From contig NC_083603.1 in NCBI RefSeq assembly GCF_029168945.1, forward strand, positions 32,771,396-32,835,395: a DNA stretch of 64,000 nt, read 5' to 3'. The notes under the pieces were generated by a model. It searched no databases and was not told where the DNA came from. It saw nothing but the letters and a program-made list of their open reading frames with translations. Every line of letters begins with the position of its first letter. Within the stretch, counting starts at the first letter, position 1. A program made the translations under genes and the position numbers. Below are positions 21,501 to 33,370 of this stretch, piece after piece. The stretch comes from Cannabis sativa (lineage: Eukaryota; Streptophyta; Magnoliopsida; Rosales; Cannabaceae).

Positions 21501-23009
21501 ATTTCAAACTCTTAAGACTCTCATAGCAAATAATAACAATAATAATAAATTTTTTGATCCATCTCTATGTTCTTCATTTCAAAAGAAAGTTTTGTTATCT
21601 TGAAATGTGACTGATGGATCAACTAGATGCATTTTCGTCCTCTCATAAAACCAAGATTTAACGCTTTATATTATTTTCAATTTCATTTCTAACAGGTCTC
21701 AAACATTTTGGGCAGGCCACACCTTTACTTCTCACAGTAGCAGTAATCGAGCTCAGTGATATTGCATTTGCAGTAGGTTCTTCACCCAACAATTATTCCA
21801 GAAATGTAGTATACCTTTTATTATGACCAAATTTACATTTATGGCTATTGATGTCATGTCTTATTTTCATTTAGGTTGACTCTATACCAGCTGTATTCGG
21901 TTGTACACGGGATCCTTTCATAGTGTACACTTCTAATATTTTTGCCATCCTAGGTAATTCTTGCTATGGAAACTGTCCTAGATGCGTATATGTATGTGTT
22001 TATTTCTTTGTAAATTATAATATATGTATAGGATGATTGATTGCACCAGATACTAGGATCTGATGTGCTCTCATCTACATTTCTTTTTTGAAGTTATTGC
22101 ATCAATGGACCAATTGTTCCAAAACTGAATCTATAGCATTAAAGTCTAGGATCTGATGTGCTCTCATCTACATTTCTTTTCTGAAGTTATTGTATCATGC
22201 GGGCCAGTTGTTCCTAAACTGATTCTATGGCATTAAAGTGCATAATTTTGGTCTAATATGAGTATTACATGCATATGGCTATGTGCTGTAGATAATCTAA
22301 TTAACGATATATTTGGGAAATACAGGTTTAAGGTCGCTCTACACACTAATATCTGAGGGTATGTCAGATTTGGTGTATTTACAGGTATGACTTGATTTCT
22401 TAGCCCAAATTTGTTAGTTGCTGATTCTTTCTGCTAGTCATTACACCCCCATATAATGCATTACACAGACCTATTGCTTCTTTGTCTAGTGAAAGAATGT
22501 GCTAGAGAATATTTTTATTAATAGGTTATATATATTACACATGCTTCGTATCATTGACTTAGACAATTTGGAAATTATAGCTAGAACAATGTAGACTAGA
22601 TTAGAGTGTAGACTGGGGATGGTGTCAAAGAGGGTTCATCAAAACTTACGGAGCTATAGCAATTTTTACTACCCAATGACATAGATTTCTATATTTAGAA
22701 TAAGTTTTAGAAATATTCTTCACTGAATTTTACTATTTAATTCCCTGATTTCACTGTTTCAGCCCTCAATTGGTGTTGTTCTCGGCTTTATCGGATGTAA
22801 AATGATCCTGGATTTCTTCGGTGGGTACTTTAGTAATAGCAGTCACTCTCATTATTGTTCCACTCTATAATCTTCCATTTAATCCAATAACCGAACTATC
22901 ATAAGCTTTTCTTACAGGGTTTCATATATCTACCGAGATGTCGCTCGGTTTTGTAGCTACAAGTCTCAGTGCTGGGGTGGCTTTAAGTCTGTTGAAGAAG
23001 AGTGAGTAG
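18563..23009 (+). CDS. TERC: TerC-family thylakoid integral membrane protein, chloroplast
   Basis: This is a nuclear gene of 14 coding exons giving 369 residues with no frame break. It matches plant TerC, a thylakoid membrane protein needed for prothylakoid formation and thylakoid protein insertion in Arabidopsis. The N-terminus to about residue 75 is rich in Ser, Arg and hydroxylated residues ([16 protein letters not shown]) and looks like a chloroplast transit peptide. The TerC domain covers about 111-369 with several hydrophobic segments. Signature motifs are [20 protein letters not shown] (142-161) and [19 protein letters not shown] (265-283), with membrane acidic residues D146, E267, D270 and D276. 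One oddity is GCTRD where relatives usually have GVTRD. The start is the first ATG after a plausible leader. The length is close to the Arabidopsis protein. All 13 introns have GT-AG ends. Confidence 0.95.
21025..21240 (+). repeat. Possible short LTR remnant in TERC intron 8
   Basis: The segment begins TGTTAGTTAGG and then holds a TATA-like CTATATATTGG and ATCAATAAAACTTTCC, in the order of a short copia or TRIM LTR. No target duplication was found, and the right end is unclear. Confidence 0.35.
22053..22238 (+). repeat. 93 bp tandem duplication in TERC intron 11
   Basis: Two units start at 22053 and 22146 with CTAGGATCTGATGTGCTCTC. Both run through TTGAAGTTATTG or CTGAAGTTATTG to GGCATTAAAGT or AGCATTAAAGT. 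They differ at only a few positions. Confidence 0.9.
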
Positions 23010-23114
23010 CTCAAAGATTCAACAAATTCAAGGATAGGGACAGATGAACAATTCAATGAAGAATTCGATTTGTTCTTTTAAGACTAATATAAGCCTTTTC
23101 TTTTTAACATAAGT

Positions 23115-23120
23115 AATAAA
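23115..23120 (+). terminator. Candidate poly(A) signal of TERC
   Basis: AATAAA lies 106 bp after the stop codon, in an A/T-rich 3' region typical of plant polyadenylation sites. Confidence 0.5.
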
Positions 23121-23129
23121 AAAAAATAA

Positions 23130-23560
23130 TATGAAAATTGTAAATGATAGTATGTAATGGTTCTGTTTATTTATTTTTGCGTTGAAAGTCCTGAAAATGG
23201 GGCTGGTTTAGAACTTGAAAACACAGTTTTATATTTTTGAAAACTTGAAAGGTGGGATCCACATGAGAATTCTTGATTGGTTAGGAGTTTTAAAAAAAAA
23301 GTAATTTGTAGTGTAAATAAGTAAGTGATGATAATAATACTTTAAGTTATATATTTTGAAATTTAGGTATTTAGTCATTAAATTTAAAATTATTATTCAC
23401 GTGTTATAAGGGAAATTTTATTTACTATATTTAAAAATAATTTTAATTTAAAAAATATTCTCTTAAATATTTTATACAATACCATCCTATTAACTTTCAA
23501 CTTTATCTAAAATATTTTTATTATTTTTTTTTTCAAAACTTAAAAGAACCTAAATAAATT
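23130..23560. other. AT-rich intergenic stretch, nothing recognised
   Basis: Strongly AT-rich with long T and A runs. I see no ORF, repeat structure or RNA gene. Confidence 0.5.
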
Positions 23561-23890
23561 CAATCTCTCTCTACAGCCCTAACATCTGCCACCATACCTT
23601 TTAGCCCCCACTGCCCACCCGAGCAAAGAACGACCACCATCCGACCCCACTCTGCCCACCTGCGCAAAGAACGAAAGACCCGAATGCACGAAGGTCCTAT
23701 CAGTCCAAGATTCTCCATCCTTCTCCTTCGAAAATCTTTCTCCGTCCTTTGCTGATCCTTCTCCTTGTACGAAGGACTCGTCCACTCGCTCAAAGGACCC
23801 ATCCAAGCTCGTTCCTCTGCCGTCAGAGCCCGTCTCTCGTCCAATTCGCCTATCATCTCGTTGGACCTATCTCATTCTTTAGAAAGATAG
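23561..23890. other. GC-richer pyrimidine-biased segment, unassigned
   Basis: About 330 bp stands out from its AT-rich surroundings by C-rich composition, with many CCC and CCTT tracts and several CCGA sites. Open frames on the minus strand (23560-23856) are low-complexity and match no family I know. It could be an old exon or leader of a transposon or gene fragment; no splice structure is clear. Confidence 0.35.
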
Positions 23891-24079
23891 TTCAAAAAAA
23901 AAAAAGTTTGTTAGTTATTTTTTTGTGGTTGATTTAGAGCGATTATATATTATTTGTGTTGAAATACACTTCGTTTTGATGATTGTTTTTTTAATTTGTG
24001 GTCGATTTTATATGGTGGATATGGTATTTTTTTCGATCTAGTGTGGTGGTGGCTGAAAAAAAAAAAGAAAATGATGTAT

Positions 24080-24500
24080 GTTCTCGATGATTTATCGAAA
24101 GATTCTCGACAGGTTATCGATAAGATTTAGCTTTTGGTGATGGTCATTAAGGTTAGCTGTTGTCGACAAGTTATCGATATGTTGTCAATAGGTTCTCTAT
24201 CGATAAAGGATTGAAAAAAAATTGTAATTTTGGTTTTTAATTGATTCTCAGGTGAATATCGATTGATTATCGACAGTTTGTCGATAAGGGTGATAGTCAT
24301 TAAGTTTAGCTATTATTGAAATATTCTCGACAGTTGAATCATAGCAAGGAAATTGTAATTTTCTTTTTTTATTGATTCTAACTTAAATATCGATTAATTA
24401 TCGACAGTTGTTGATAGGCTATTGATATGATTGAGAATTTTTTAGCTAAGTTTATCAATGGATTATCAACATAATATCGAAATATTCTTGACAAGTTATA
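24080..24500. repeat. Degenerate TATCGA-rich repeat field
   Basis: Many variants of TTATCGACA and TATCGATA occur. Two larger blocks recur. GTGATGGTCATTAAGGTTAG near 24137 matches GTGATAGTCATTAAGTTTAG near 24290. AAATTGTAATTTT followed by a TATCGATT..ATTATCGACAGT block near 24220 recurs near 24350. The period is about 130-150 bp. There is no ORF. Confidence 0.65.
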
Positions 24501-24595
24501 GTTCTTAACTAGTTTTGTAAAAAAAAAAAGTTAAGATTTTTGTTATTATTGATATGAATAAATGCTCATCAACTAATACAATTTTATTTTTGATC

Positions 24596-24787
24596 TTATT
24601 GTTTTGTAGGTATAAAGTCTATGTTTGATATGGTCGCCGTCATCTCTAAGAACACTCTTAGTTGACATTGTTTCTTAATAACCTCTGGCGGAACAAATTG
24701 GTCTTTTATGTACAACGAACAAATCTCCAATTTCAAATCATACTCCAATGTATCAACCTCCAACTCTTCATACAAAATGTTGCACAT
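24596..24787 (-). pseudogene. MULE transposase N-terminal fragment
   Basis: A 63-codon frame reads LYEELEVDTLEYDLKLEICS, then QFVPPEVIKKQCQLRVFLEM. This resembles the N-terminal region of plant Mutator-like (MuDR) transposases, where a hydrophobic pattern around YxL, VPP and D(V/L)xxFL recurs. There is no zinc finger, DDE catalytic core or SWIM domain nearby, and no TIR was found. It is a short remnant, and the match is by pattern only. Confidence 0.45.
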
Positions 24788-24975
24788 TTTTTATAGGGTT
24801 GTGCCAGTTTCAACTATTAACGCCAAACTTCTTTCGCTTTTATACACCCAATAAAATCCCTCAACACTTCAGGCTCCATCATACAATACAACCAAAAACA
24901 CAAGTAATCCTGGATATCAATACAAAATACAAACAACTGAATAAGCATAACAAAAATAACAAAAAATTACAATAA

Positions 24976-25061
24976 TGGGAAGCAGTGTTGATAAATAATC
25001 GAGAACCTGTAGAAAAGAGATCAATAATCGTTTCAAATAATAATCAGTCAATCATTGATAA
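24976..25061. other. Flank before X copy B
   Basis: AT-rich, no feature. The last five bases (gataa, 25057-25061) would be one side of the X-B target duplication; the other side is lost. Confidence 0.4.
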
Positions 25062-26954
25062 TGTTGGAATTTATTTTACCAGGATCTTAGATCTACTCAC
25101 AAGTATGTTTATTAACACCCTAAATATGAACTTTCTAAAACGATGAAATAAACACATATAAAGTTTAAGAAACCTTACATTGGGTGCAGCGGAATAATAT
25201 GACTCCTTCCGTTCAAATATCTAGCCCTTGATTCCTTTCTGTAGCAGAGCATTATCAATATCTGAACCTGGATCTCTTTCTTTGAATCTTTGATGCTGAA
25301 ACCTCCTTCTTGCTGAAAGTCTTTCTTCACGATCTTCCTCACTATGATTGAGGTATCACTTGCTGTGTGTGGGCACTATTCTCACACTAAGAATTTCGAA
25401 ATATTGAAGAAGAAAAGAAGAGGGAAGTGGCGGCTAAAGATAGGGAGAGAGAAGGCTCAAGTTTTTCTCTGAAGGAAAAATAGAAAATTTAAGTGTAATT
25501 TTCCTGAAGCCTTCACTATCTAGTTATAGCATTCCACAAGGGTTAGGTTTGAATTATTTGGCATTAAAATAATGAAAATATCAGTTTAAATTTCCTACAA
25601 AAGTGGCTGGCCCTATACTAGTGGATTTGGGCCTCACTTTTTGCAATTTTGCAGTTTTATCTTTTCTGCATCTGATTTTTCTCAAAAACGCCAATTTTCT
25701 AATTCAACCATTTAAATGCCAATTCTAACTATTTAATAACTATAAATAATTATTAAATAATATTGTCATTTATTATATTTATTAATTGAACCATACAAAG
25801 TATCATAATTAACAAATATGCCCCTATTAACTCTTTCTTTACAATTTTGCCCTTACTTAGTGAAAAATTCACAAATAGACATAGTCTAATTTGAGAATTA
25901 TAATTGATTAATCAAAACCAATTATATGAGTCTTACAAGCAATATTATCTCAACTAGTGCGGGGACCATGGGTCTATATAACCGAGCTTCCAATAAGTAG
26001 ATCAAGAATTTAGCACTAAAATTCACTAACTTATTAATTCTTCGTTGAATCCACGCATAGTTTTTAGAATTGCACTCTCAGTATATAGAATGCTCTATAT
26101 GTTCCACCATATAGACGCATCATTAGTTATCCATTGTTATAATCCTAATGTGATCAATGATCCTCTATATGAATGATCTACACTGTAAAGGGATTAGATT
26201 ACCGTTACACCCTACAATGTATTTTTAAAACACTTGACCCCGTATAAATGATATTTCAGCTTATGTGAAATGAGTACTCCACCATTTATGTTCGTTTGGT
26301 CAAGCTCGAAGGAGATCATCCTTTGCTTACTATTCGCCAGATAGAAGCTATAGATTCCATGTTTATGATAGCGCTCCCACTCAATTGCACTACCGTGTTC
26401 CCAAAATGTACGTATCACCCTGACCTAAAAGTAGGCTTAACTAACAAATCAAAGAACACGAATAGCCTTTCAAGATTGAGCCTAATCATAACAGGATTAA
26501 GAACATTTGATCTAGGATCAACTAGGCGATATTGACTTGAATAGATATTACGGTAAGTTTAATAAATCTAAGTCAAAGTTCAATATCGGTCCCTTCCGAT
26601 GCATACTCCATGCATCCAACCTGAGCTTTACTTTAACCAATGCTCTGGAAAGAACATAGCACTTCTCCAAATGCAAGTAAACTCTGTTGTAGATTATCAT
26701 ATCAGTAAAACCCTATGTCTGATAAATCTAGGAAACTTTATTCACATAGTCATGTTTACTTTCCAATGTGTTGACGGCACAATAAACAAGATCAAGTATG
26801 TGAAAAGGGTTTCAGATGAATTTATACATTATGTATATATAATCATGAAATAAATCATGTGAACCATGCAACATTAAATGTTATTTCTGATCTATATTAA
26901 TAAGTAAATCTGATTATATTGAAATGAGTTTTATTTAGGGCATAAAACCCAACA
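25062..26954 (-). repeat. 3' LTR of X copy B (1893 bp)
   Basis: On the minus strand it begins TGTTGGGTTTTATGCCC at 26954 and ends TTCCAACA at 25062. The purine run aagtgggag (minus) lies just upstream. The TATA region is altered to TATAACTA near 25521, while the other X LTRs keep TATAAATA. Confidence 0.92.
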
Positions 26955-27199
26955 AACTCCCACTTGCACTAATATAAAACAAAACGTGCTTTTCAAATAA
27001 TCTCAACACCTTGATATACAAATCAAGTGCAGTAGTAGTAAACTCCTTGTAATAGGATCTGAAAGGTTGAATTAAACACAACCTTTTCTCCACCATTACT
27101 CTTCCTTTAATCACAAAATCATTGATAATGTGAAATTCCTCTCTATATGTCTACTCTCTTGGAATACTGGATTCTATATCTTTGGCAACTACTTTTGGT

Positions 27200-28900
27200 T
27201 AATCAAGAAATTAACACTAGTAGTTTAAGGCAATTTGGAATGGTGCCAAAAATGTATAGAACTTTCCTTAGACTGAATAAGTACCTTTCCTGCAGCTTTA
27301 ACATTCAGTCTCTCTCTGGTAGACCTAGAGACTTCAGATAGGTTTTTACACTTCTCCAAAATCACTATTTCACCCCCAGAGTAACCACCATCTTATCAGA
27401 AAGATTTTCTAGCACAAAGGCAAATTTCGAAATCTGATGTGGTGTAGTCTAAGAGTTTTAAACACACTCTTATAGACTAACATATAGTTCCTCTTCTTAA
27501 TCTTAGGATTTACTTGATTGTCTTCCAATGTTCTTCTCCTGGATTAATCTGATACCTACTCATTACTCCCACTCAACAGCAGGTATCTGGTCTAAGGCAT
27601 ACAAAAGCATATCTAAGACCTCTCACTGTTGATATAAGAAATTCTTTCATGGCTTTATCTTTTCTGGAATAGTTGAGACTTTTCCTTAGATAATTAAAAT
27701 CTATGCCTAAGAAGTTGTGAAGCTTCTATAGATTTCCATTAGAAAGAAAATGCTTCAGCATCTTACTAAAGTAAGTTGCTTACATTAGAGTAAGTAATTA
27801 CCAGGTATACCACAAGCCATAGGTTTAGATAAACTCAAACCTATAACACTAGGAACAGGAAGTTTTGTTAAGTCCATTGAATAGACTTATAAACGAAAAT
27901 TTCCTTTTAAGTCCTTGTAATAGAAAACTTTAGGTTACTCCATGTGAATGGATTAAACCATAGTTCTATTGGCTTTCTTCTTAGTTTCCTATCTTGACAA
28001 TCCATTACTTGTTTAAACTCACAATGGATTTTAATCACTAGTGTCTCCCAAGTCATAAGAAGGTGAGTTCCTAGAAACTCTCCCACTACGACAAGGTACC
28101 GTGAATTATGTCGAAGAAAACTAAATGGTATTAACCTCTTTGGTTGTGACAAGATAACAAAGGCAGTGGGATCATCATATGATAAATAAGATGATAGAAC
28201 ACTTTTGGAATCAAGAAAAATATCTCCTTTATTTGCTACTTGTTTTCAGACTTAGTCATTATCTTAGAAAAGTAGTATTTGTTTGAACAAACACTTTCTT
28301 ATCTATTGACTATGGGATGGTCCACCCCTAATCATTTAGAATAGCTAACAAACCATGGTTAACAGTTCTAGCTTTTCTTAAGATTTTGATTAGGTCATCC
28401 ATGAATCTAGTAATGATTTACATTAAGTATACAATCATTGCATCATTCTGAAATTGTATTACCATAGAAGGAATTAGGCAACGACTAGTAACTAATCATT
28501 AACATGCAACTCGAAATTTCTGGGGAGGTAAGTTTGGATATAATTCAAAAATCAATTTAATGATCTTTGAACTGCATATCTACTAACTATTTCTCCACCC
28601 CTATCAGTTCGCAAGATCATTAACCACTTACCTTAATGGTTTTAACCATTGCTAGAAATTAATGAAATTTTTAAACATTTCAAATTTCTTTGCATAAGGT
28701 ATAATCTAGAGTGATCATTTTAAGAATACAACGAAAAACTCATATCCACCCCTGAATGTACATCCATCTGCAAATGAGATGAACTACTTTTAATGGATAT
28801 AGGCATATTAACTCTTTGCAGAGATTGATCTTGTCAAATCCACTATGAACAAGATACAAATGCCATAGATTAAAAAAAATGTGGTAGTGTCTTTTGATGA
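27200..28900 (-). pseudogene. copia pol remnant of X copy B
   Basis: The same islands as in copies A and C lie on the minus strand: GAG-pre-integrase near 28860, an integrase core ILRTDRGGE near 28610, and RNase H around SRYQINP near 27560. An in-frame TGA sits at 27573-27575, at the position shared by all three copies. No RT catalytic motif was found and no long frame survives. Confidence 0.75.
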
Positions 28901-29399
28901 CTTAAGTTTAGTTACATCAAAGAGTTCTTAGAATACTGCAAGTGGATCCTGGTCACAGAATACCTAACTCATATTCCATACAGTTTTAATCCATTAATAG
29001 AAGATGGATATTAAACACTTGAGAAAGTGTAACTGTATTGTATTCTGGAATTAGAAATATAAGAAAATTTCTGTTTGGAATCTAAAATTAAAGTCAAAGA
29101 CTTAAATTTATACCAAATTTAATGAGTAATTCTATCTTGGACCAGCACTACTAATACAAACTCTAAGTCAGATTTGCCCATACAAGTAGGAGATTTCTAA
29201 GATTGAGGATTTATATCAATTGGGAATAGAATTTCGGGATTATAATCATATGCGTCATTTAATTTCTTAAGAGAAAATATAGAATGACATGAAATGATTT
29301 ATAGACCATTCATCCAATGATATGTTTTGAAGCTAATTCGAAATGAATAAGCTAAGAGGAATTAGGATAATTTCGTTTATAAATAAGAATCCAACGATG

Positions 29400-30100
29400 C
29401 TTCAATTAGTGAAAGACAAAGTAATCTTATTTATGTAGTCTTCTTGTTTCATATTGTAAAAATACTAGTCTAATGTGTCATCAATTGATGAACAGCTAGA
29501 TGTTTCATATACAATATTTATCTTTCGAGATCTTACACTATTATGTATGTCTAATGGTTAAAATCCATTAGGGATTTATCTCATTAGAAAAACAAACATG
29601 TTAGACCAACAATGAAGATTCGAAATTAAACTACAACTTAATAACAGAAAATAACATGGTTCAATATAAATTCATACACAATTCAGAAATTATAAACATA
29701 TAGCAAGTAGGAATGACTAGTGAAAATACTAAAACATACAATCCTAAATAATTTCCAAGGTTTTCAACAAACTGATACACTGTCCCGGTAGGCGAGAGTC
29801 AAAGTATCATTTATTGAATAGAGTTGTCAGCTCATCTAAAATAGAAACCATTCTAGCAACCTTTTATTCGATCAAAATAAGAATCCAACGTTGTCCCGGT
29901 AGGCGAGAGTCAAGGTTATTCTTATTTTATGAGCTTCCACCATTGTTTCATGTTTTATGAGTTTATCTCTAAGTAGTCACCGTAGGGGAGAGTCTAAATA
30001 GAGACGAAAACTTACAAAACACTTATCAAATAAAATCTTACGGTGTTAAATGCGTTCAACGAATAACCATCCATAGGGGGACGAAGTCTAGCGTCTCGAG
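29400..30100 (-). repeat. Reiterated CTCTCGCCTACCGG motif group in X copy B
   Basis: On the plus strand CCCGGTAGGCGAGAGTCAA occurs at about 29784 and 29894. Weaker forms are at about 29979 (CACCGTAGGGGAGAGTCTA) and 30072 (CATAGGGGGACGAAGTCTA), with a diverged form near 29405. Spacing is roughly 90-110 bp for the close ones. The group is matched in copy C at 52108-52820. Confidence 0.7.
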
Positions 30101-30179
30101 GTTATATTGAAAACATTTAACTTTTGTAAGACCAACAATGGAGATCGAATATCTTAATAATAATCAAGCTCATTATTTA

Positions 30180-33100
30180 AAGTGAGTTGTATTTTCTTTG
30201 ATTCTCTTTATTTAATTTATTTATTTTAAATATATATTTATTTAAAATTTCCACTTTAGAATGAAAAATTCTAAATATAAATTTTAATTTAATATTTATA
30301 AATTTTACTTAGATGGATATGAAAATAACATGAACTATTTCCATCTTAGTAATAATTTCCAATAAATATTTAGAAAAATATTCAATTTAAGTTGTTACAA
30401 AATTAATTTAAATTAATTTACAACTCAAATTTAATTTTCTATAAATATATATTGCATTTCGAAAAATTAAAGTATTCAAGGATACAATTTTCGAAAATGC
30501 AAGTTAAAATAAAAAAAATTAATCCTGGAAAAATTATTCTAATTTAATGTTGGCCCAAAATTAATTAATAAAATTAATTTACAACAAAAAATATAATTTT
30601 TATATTTAATTAAATACATAAGAAAAATTTCAAATATTTAAGTATGATGATGAAAATCAACTTAAATATTAATTTTCTATTTAATTAAATACACTAGAAA
30701 AATACTTCAAGCAAAAATATCATCTATCTAGATTTTTCTTTTGACTAATTAATTCAATTTCTAATAATATACTTTAAGTCAATTTATTTTAAATTAATCA
30801 ATAAATGAAAAATCATTGATTTAAGTTGATCCAAGAATTAATTAAAATAAATAATTAATTTACAACTTAATCTATTTTTCAAATAAAATTCGAAATTCCA
30901 GCATTTAAGAAATGCAATTTCAAAATTTGATTAATAAAATAATGAAAAAATATATTTTGAAAATTATTTAAATTTAGTTGAAAAAAATAAATTTCAACTA
31001 AAAATAATTTTCTATTTAATAAAGTGTCATGAAAAAGAAATATTTAAGTATCATGATGAAAATCAACTTAGATAATTAATTTTTCAAATTAATTAAATGT
31101 ATTAAATTCAAGAAATAAATAATTAAGTGTAGAGAAGGCTTAATTATTAATCTCTAGTTTAATACTAGGAAAAAATATACTTAAAATAAATTGTACAAAA
31201 ATTAATTATTTAAATAATTAATTTCACAATTAATAATATTTTCCTATTTAATATTAGAAATAATAAGTAGTCTAGAAATAACTATCTAGAAAATATCTTA
31301 TTTGACTAAGTATCTTTTCCACAAAATTCGAAAAAAATATCTAATTTAGGTTGTATTAGAAAAAAATCTAGAACCTAAATATTTTTCAAATTTAAATTTA
31401 ATTAAATATCAAAAATTAAGTTGTAATCACTTAATTTGAAAATATTCCATTTTAAGTTAATATTCGAAAAAATATTAACTTAAAAAATATCTAAAATATT
31501 CCATTTTAAGTTAATATTCGAAAAGATATTAACTTAAAAAATATTTAAAGAATCTTAATAACCAATGCCTAAAATCCCTCAACTTAATTTTGAAATTTTA
31601 AATCCAAAAGATATTCAGATTTAAGTTGGTTAGTTATAGATAACTAAATATCAACTTAAATAGGAATATTTAATGAAAAATTTAAATTAAGCTTCAGAAA
31701 GAATCTAGATGGTTATAATTCTATATTTAATTAAATACAAGAAAATACATATAGTTTAGCTTAGAATAAAAATTCTTTAAACTATATTTTTCTTAAATTA
31801 CTTTCAAAATAAATGAAATTAATTATGTTGCTAATCAATTTTATTAGGTTAAACTAGTTTAATTAACCTAGTACAGTTATTCAAATCAGGCAAATGGGCC
31901 TTCACAATTGGGGTGGTTCATGTGAGGGGGTGCTGGGTTCAGTTTGTCGTACCCACTACTATGGCTCCCAACTCTCACACAAGGCCCAAAAGAGAGGAAT
32001 TTAACCTTAAAATGAACAACTGTTATTAATTGAATAGGCTCAAAAACTAAATGGGCCTAAATAAAATCTATCAAGAACTATGCTATTTTATTTAGCAACA
32101 ACAACCTATATGCATCTATAATAAAATTAAACACATAGGCTCACACAGGCACACTTTGGATGGGTCCTATCATGTTGCTAGGTCATACACAGATGAAAGA
32201 AGATTGTAAATATACCTGTTACAAATTATTAACTTGACCAAGGGAGCCATCAGATCATTAGATCTGGCAAAAAGTAAGCATGGCTATTTGCAATCAAGTA
32301 ATAATAGGTTTTGAAAACTTACAAACAAGCTAAAACACATACTCCTGCAACAAGGTTAGTTGGATAGTTGGATGTAGGATTTATTTAATTTTAAATTAAA
32401 TAATTAATTTCGAAATTAAATAATTAATTAAAAAAAATTTCAAAAATTTTAAAAAAAAATTGAAAAAAAAATTTCGAAATTAAATTAAAATTTAAATTTA
32501 AAATTAAAACTACGATTTTGAAAAATTAGGTTTCAACCAACCTAAATATCATTTCAAAATTTGCTAACTACTTTTAAAATTTAAATGTTATTTTATAAAT
32601 AAAAATTAAATAAAAAATTAGAAAAGATAAATGAATATCTTTTTCAGATTTTAAATGTAATTTAAATAAATAACATAACAAAATTTAAAAGTTAGCAAAA
32701 TATCTTACATCTTTTTAAAATTACATGATTATAGTTATCTTATTTTAAATTTAAATAAGGTCAAATTATTTAAAAAAGATTTAATTTAAAATATTTTAAA
32801 TCTGACCTTAAATTTAAAAATAAGATAAGATATAATCAAATTTAAAAATAAGATAGATTATTAAGAAAAAAAAATAGATACTAACTATTTTCAAATTCAA
32901 ATTACACTAATATCTTGAATTAAATTTAAAAAATATTAAATTAATTCAAAATGATAATTAGAATTGAATTAGGAATAGTAATAGTATAAATACAGAACTA
33001 CACAAAAAATCGGAAGCATGAAAAAACGAAGAAAAACGAAAAAATTGTGAGCTGTACGGACAGTTTTCGCAATCGCAGGAAAATTTCAGCACAGCTCCGA

Positions 33101-33350
33101 TTTTTTCGAATCTTCAAAAAATCATAACTAATTCAAATTAAATCGAAATTGAGTTCTGTAAAAAAGTAACTTGCTTAATTTTTTCCATACTATCTAATAA
33201 AAATAATTCCAGTAATAGAATCGCAATTATTTTTTACGAAAATTCACAAACATCAATCAATCATCAAATAACACTCAATACAACATGATACCATCCAAAA
33301 ACAAACAAACAATCGTTTTAAAGTCCAAATTTCTTGCAAGTAAATCAATT
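30180..33350 (-). other. AT-rich noncoding region of X copy B
   Basis: About 3 kb, nearly all A and T, with no ORF. It is collinear with 48.7-52.0 kb of copy C. A 54 bp tandem duplication lies at 31444-31551, with a hairpin TTAAGTTAATATT..AATATTAACTTAA in each unit. A less AT-rich island at about 31860-32345 is well conserved with 49720-50260. Where gag should be, nothing recognisable is left. Confidence 0.75.
31444..31551. repeat. 54 bp tandem duplication with hairpin in X copy B
   Basis: Units start at 31444 and 31498 (ATTCCATTTTAAGTTAATAT). Each folds into a 13 bp stem with a short loop. Copy C has one unit only (near 50553-50600). Confidence 0.85.
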
Positions 33351-33355
33351 ACCAT

Positions 33356-33368
33356 GGCTCTGAGGCCA
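33356..33368 (-). other. Primer-binding site of X copy B
   Basis: The minus-strand sequence TGGCCTCAGAGCC lies two bases inside the 5' LTR end. It matches the initiator tRNA-Met site TGGTATCAGAGCC except at two positions, and the same variant is in copy C. Confidence 0.7.
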
Positions 33369-33370
33369 GT

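Larger units (their letters stand above)
18563..23009 (+). other. TERC: TERC exon map
   Basis: Coding exons read from splice sites and frame: 18563-18698, 18786-18872, 19152-19258, 19359-19435, 19602-19689, 19835-19915, 20001-20057, 20710-20791, 21373-21422, 21716-21772, 21875-21953, 22326-22384, 22763-22820 and 22918-23009 (stop TAG). Total 1110 bp. Exon 10 uses the acceptor TTGGGCAG at 21715, not the nearer CTAACAG at 21695, because only the former continues WK into ATPLLLT. The longest introns are 7 (652 bp) and 8 (581 bp). Confidence 0.9.

Noticed and set aside
23560..23856. Two overlapping minus-strand frames of 75-98 codons
   Set aside because: Low-complexity translation of a pyrimidine-rich segment; no family resemblance and no splice or promoter context.
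26212..26853. Short frames that recur in every X LTR (also at 47245-47526 and 55334-55918)
   Set aside because: They recur because the LTR recurs. They occur on both strands at the same place, change frame between copies, and match no domain.
29780..30090. Spaced repeats resembling a CRISPR array
   Set aside because: Few, imperfect repeats in a plant retrotransposon with drifting spacing; no array structure or cas genes.
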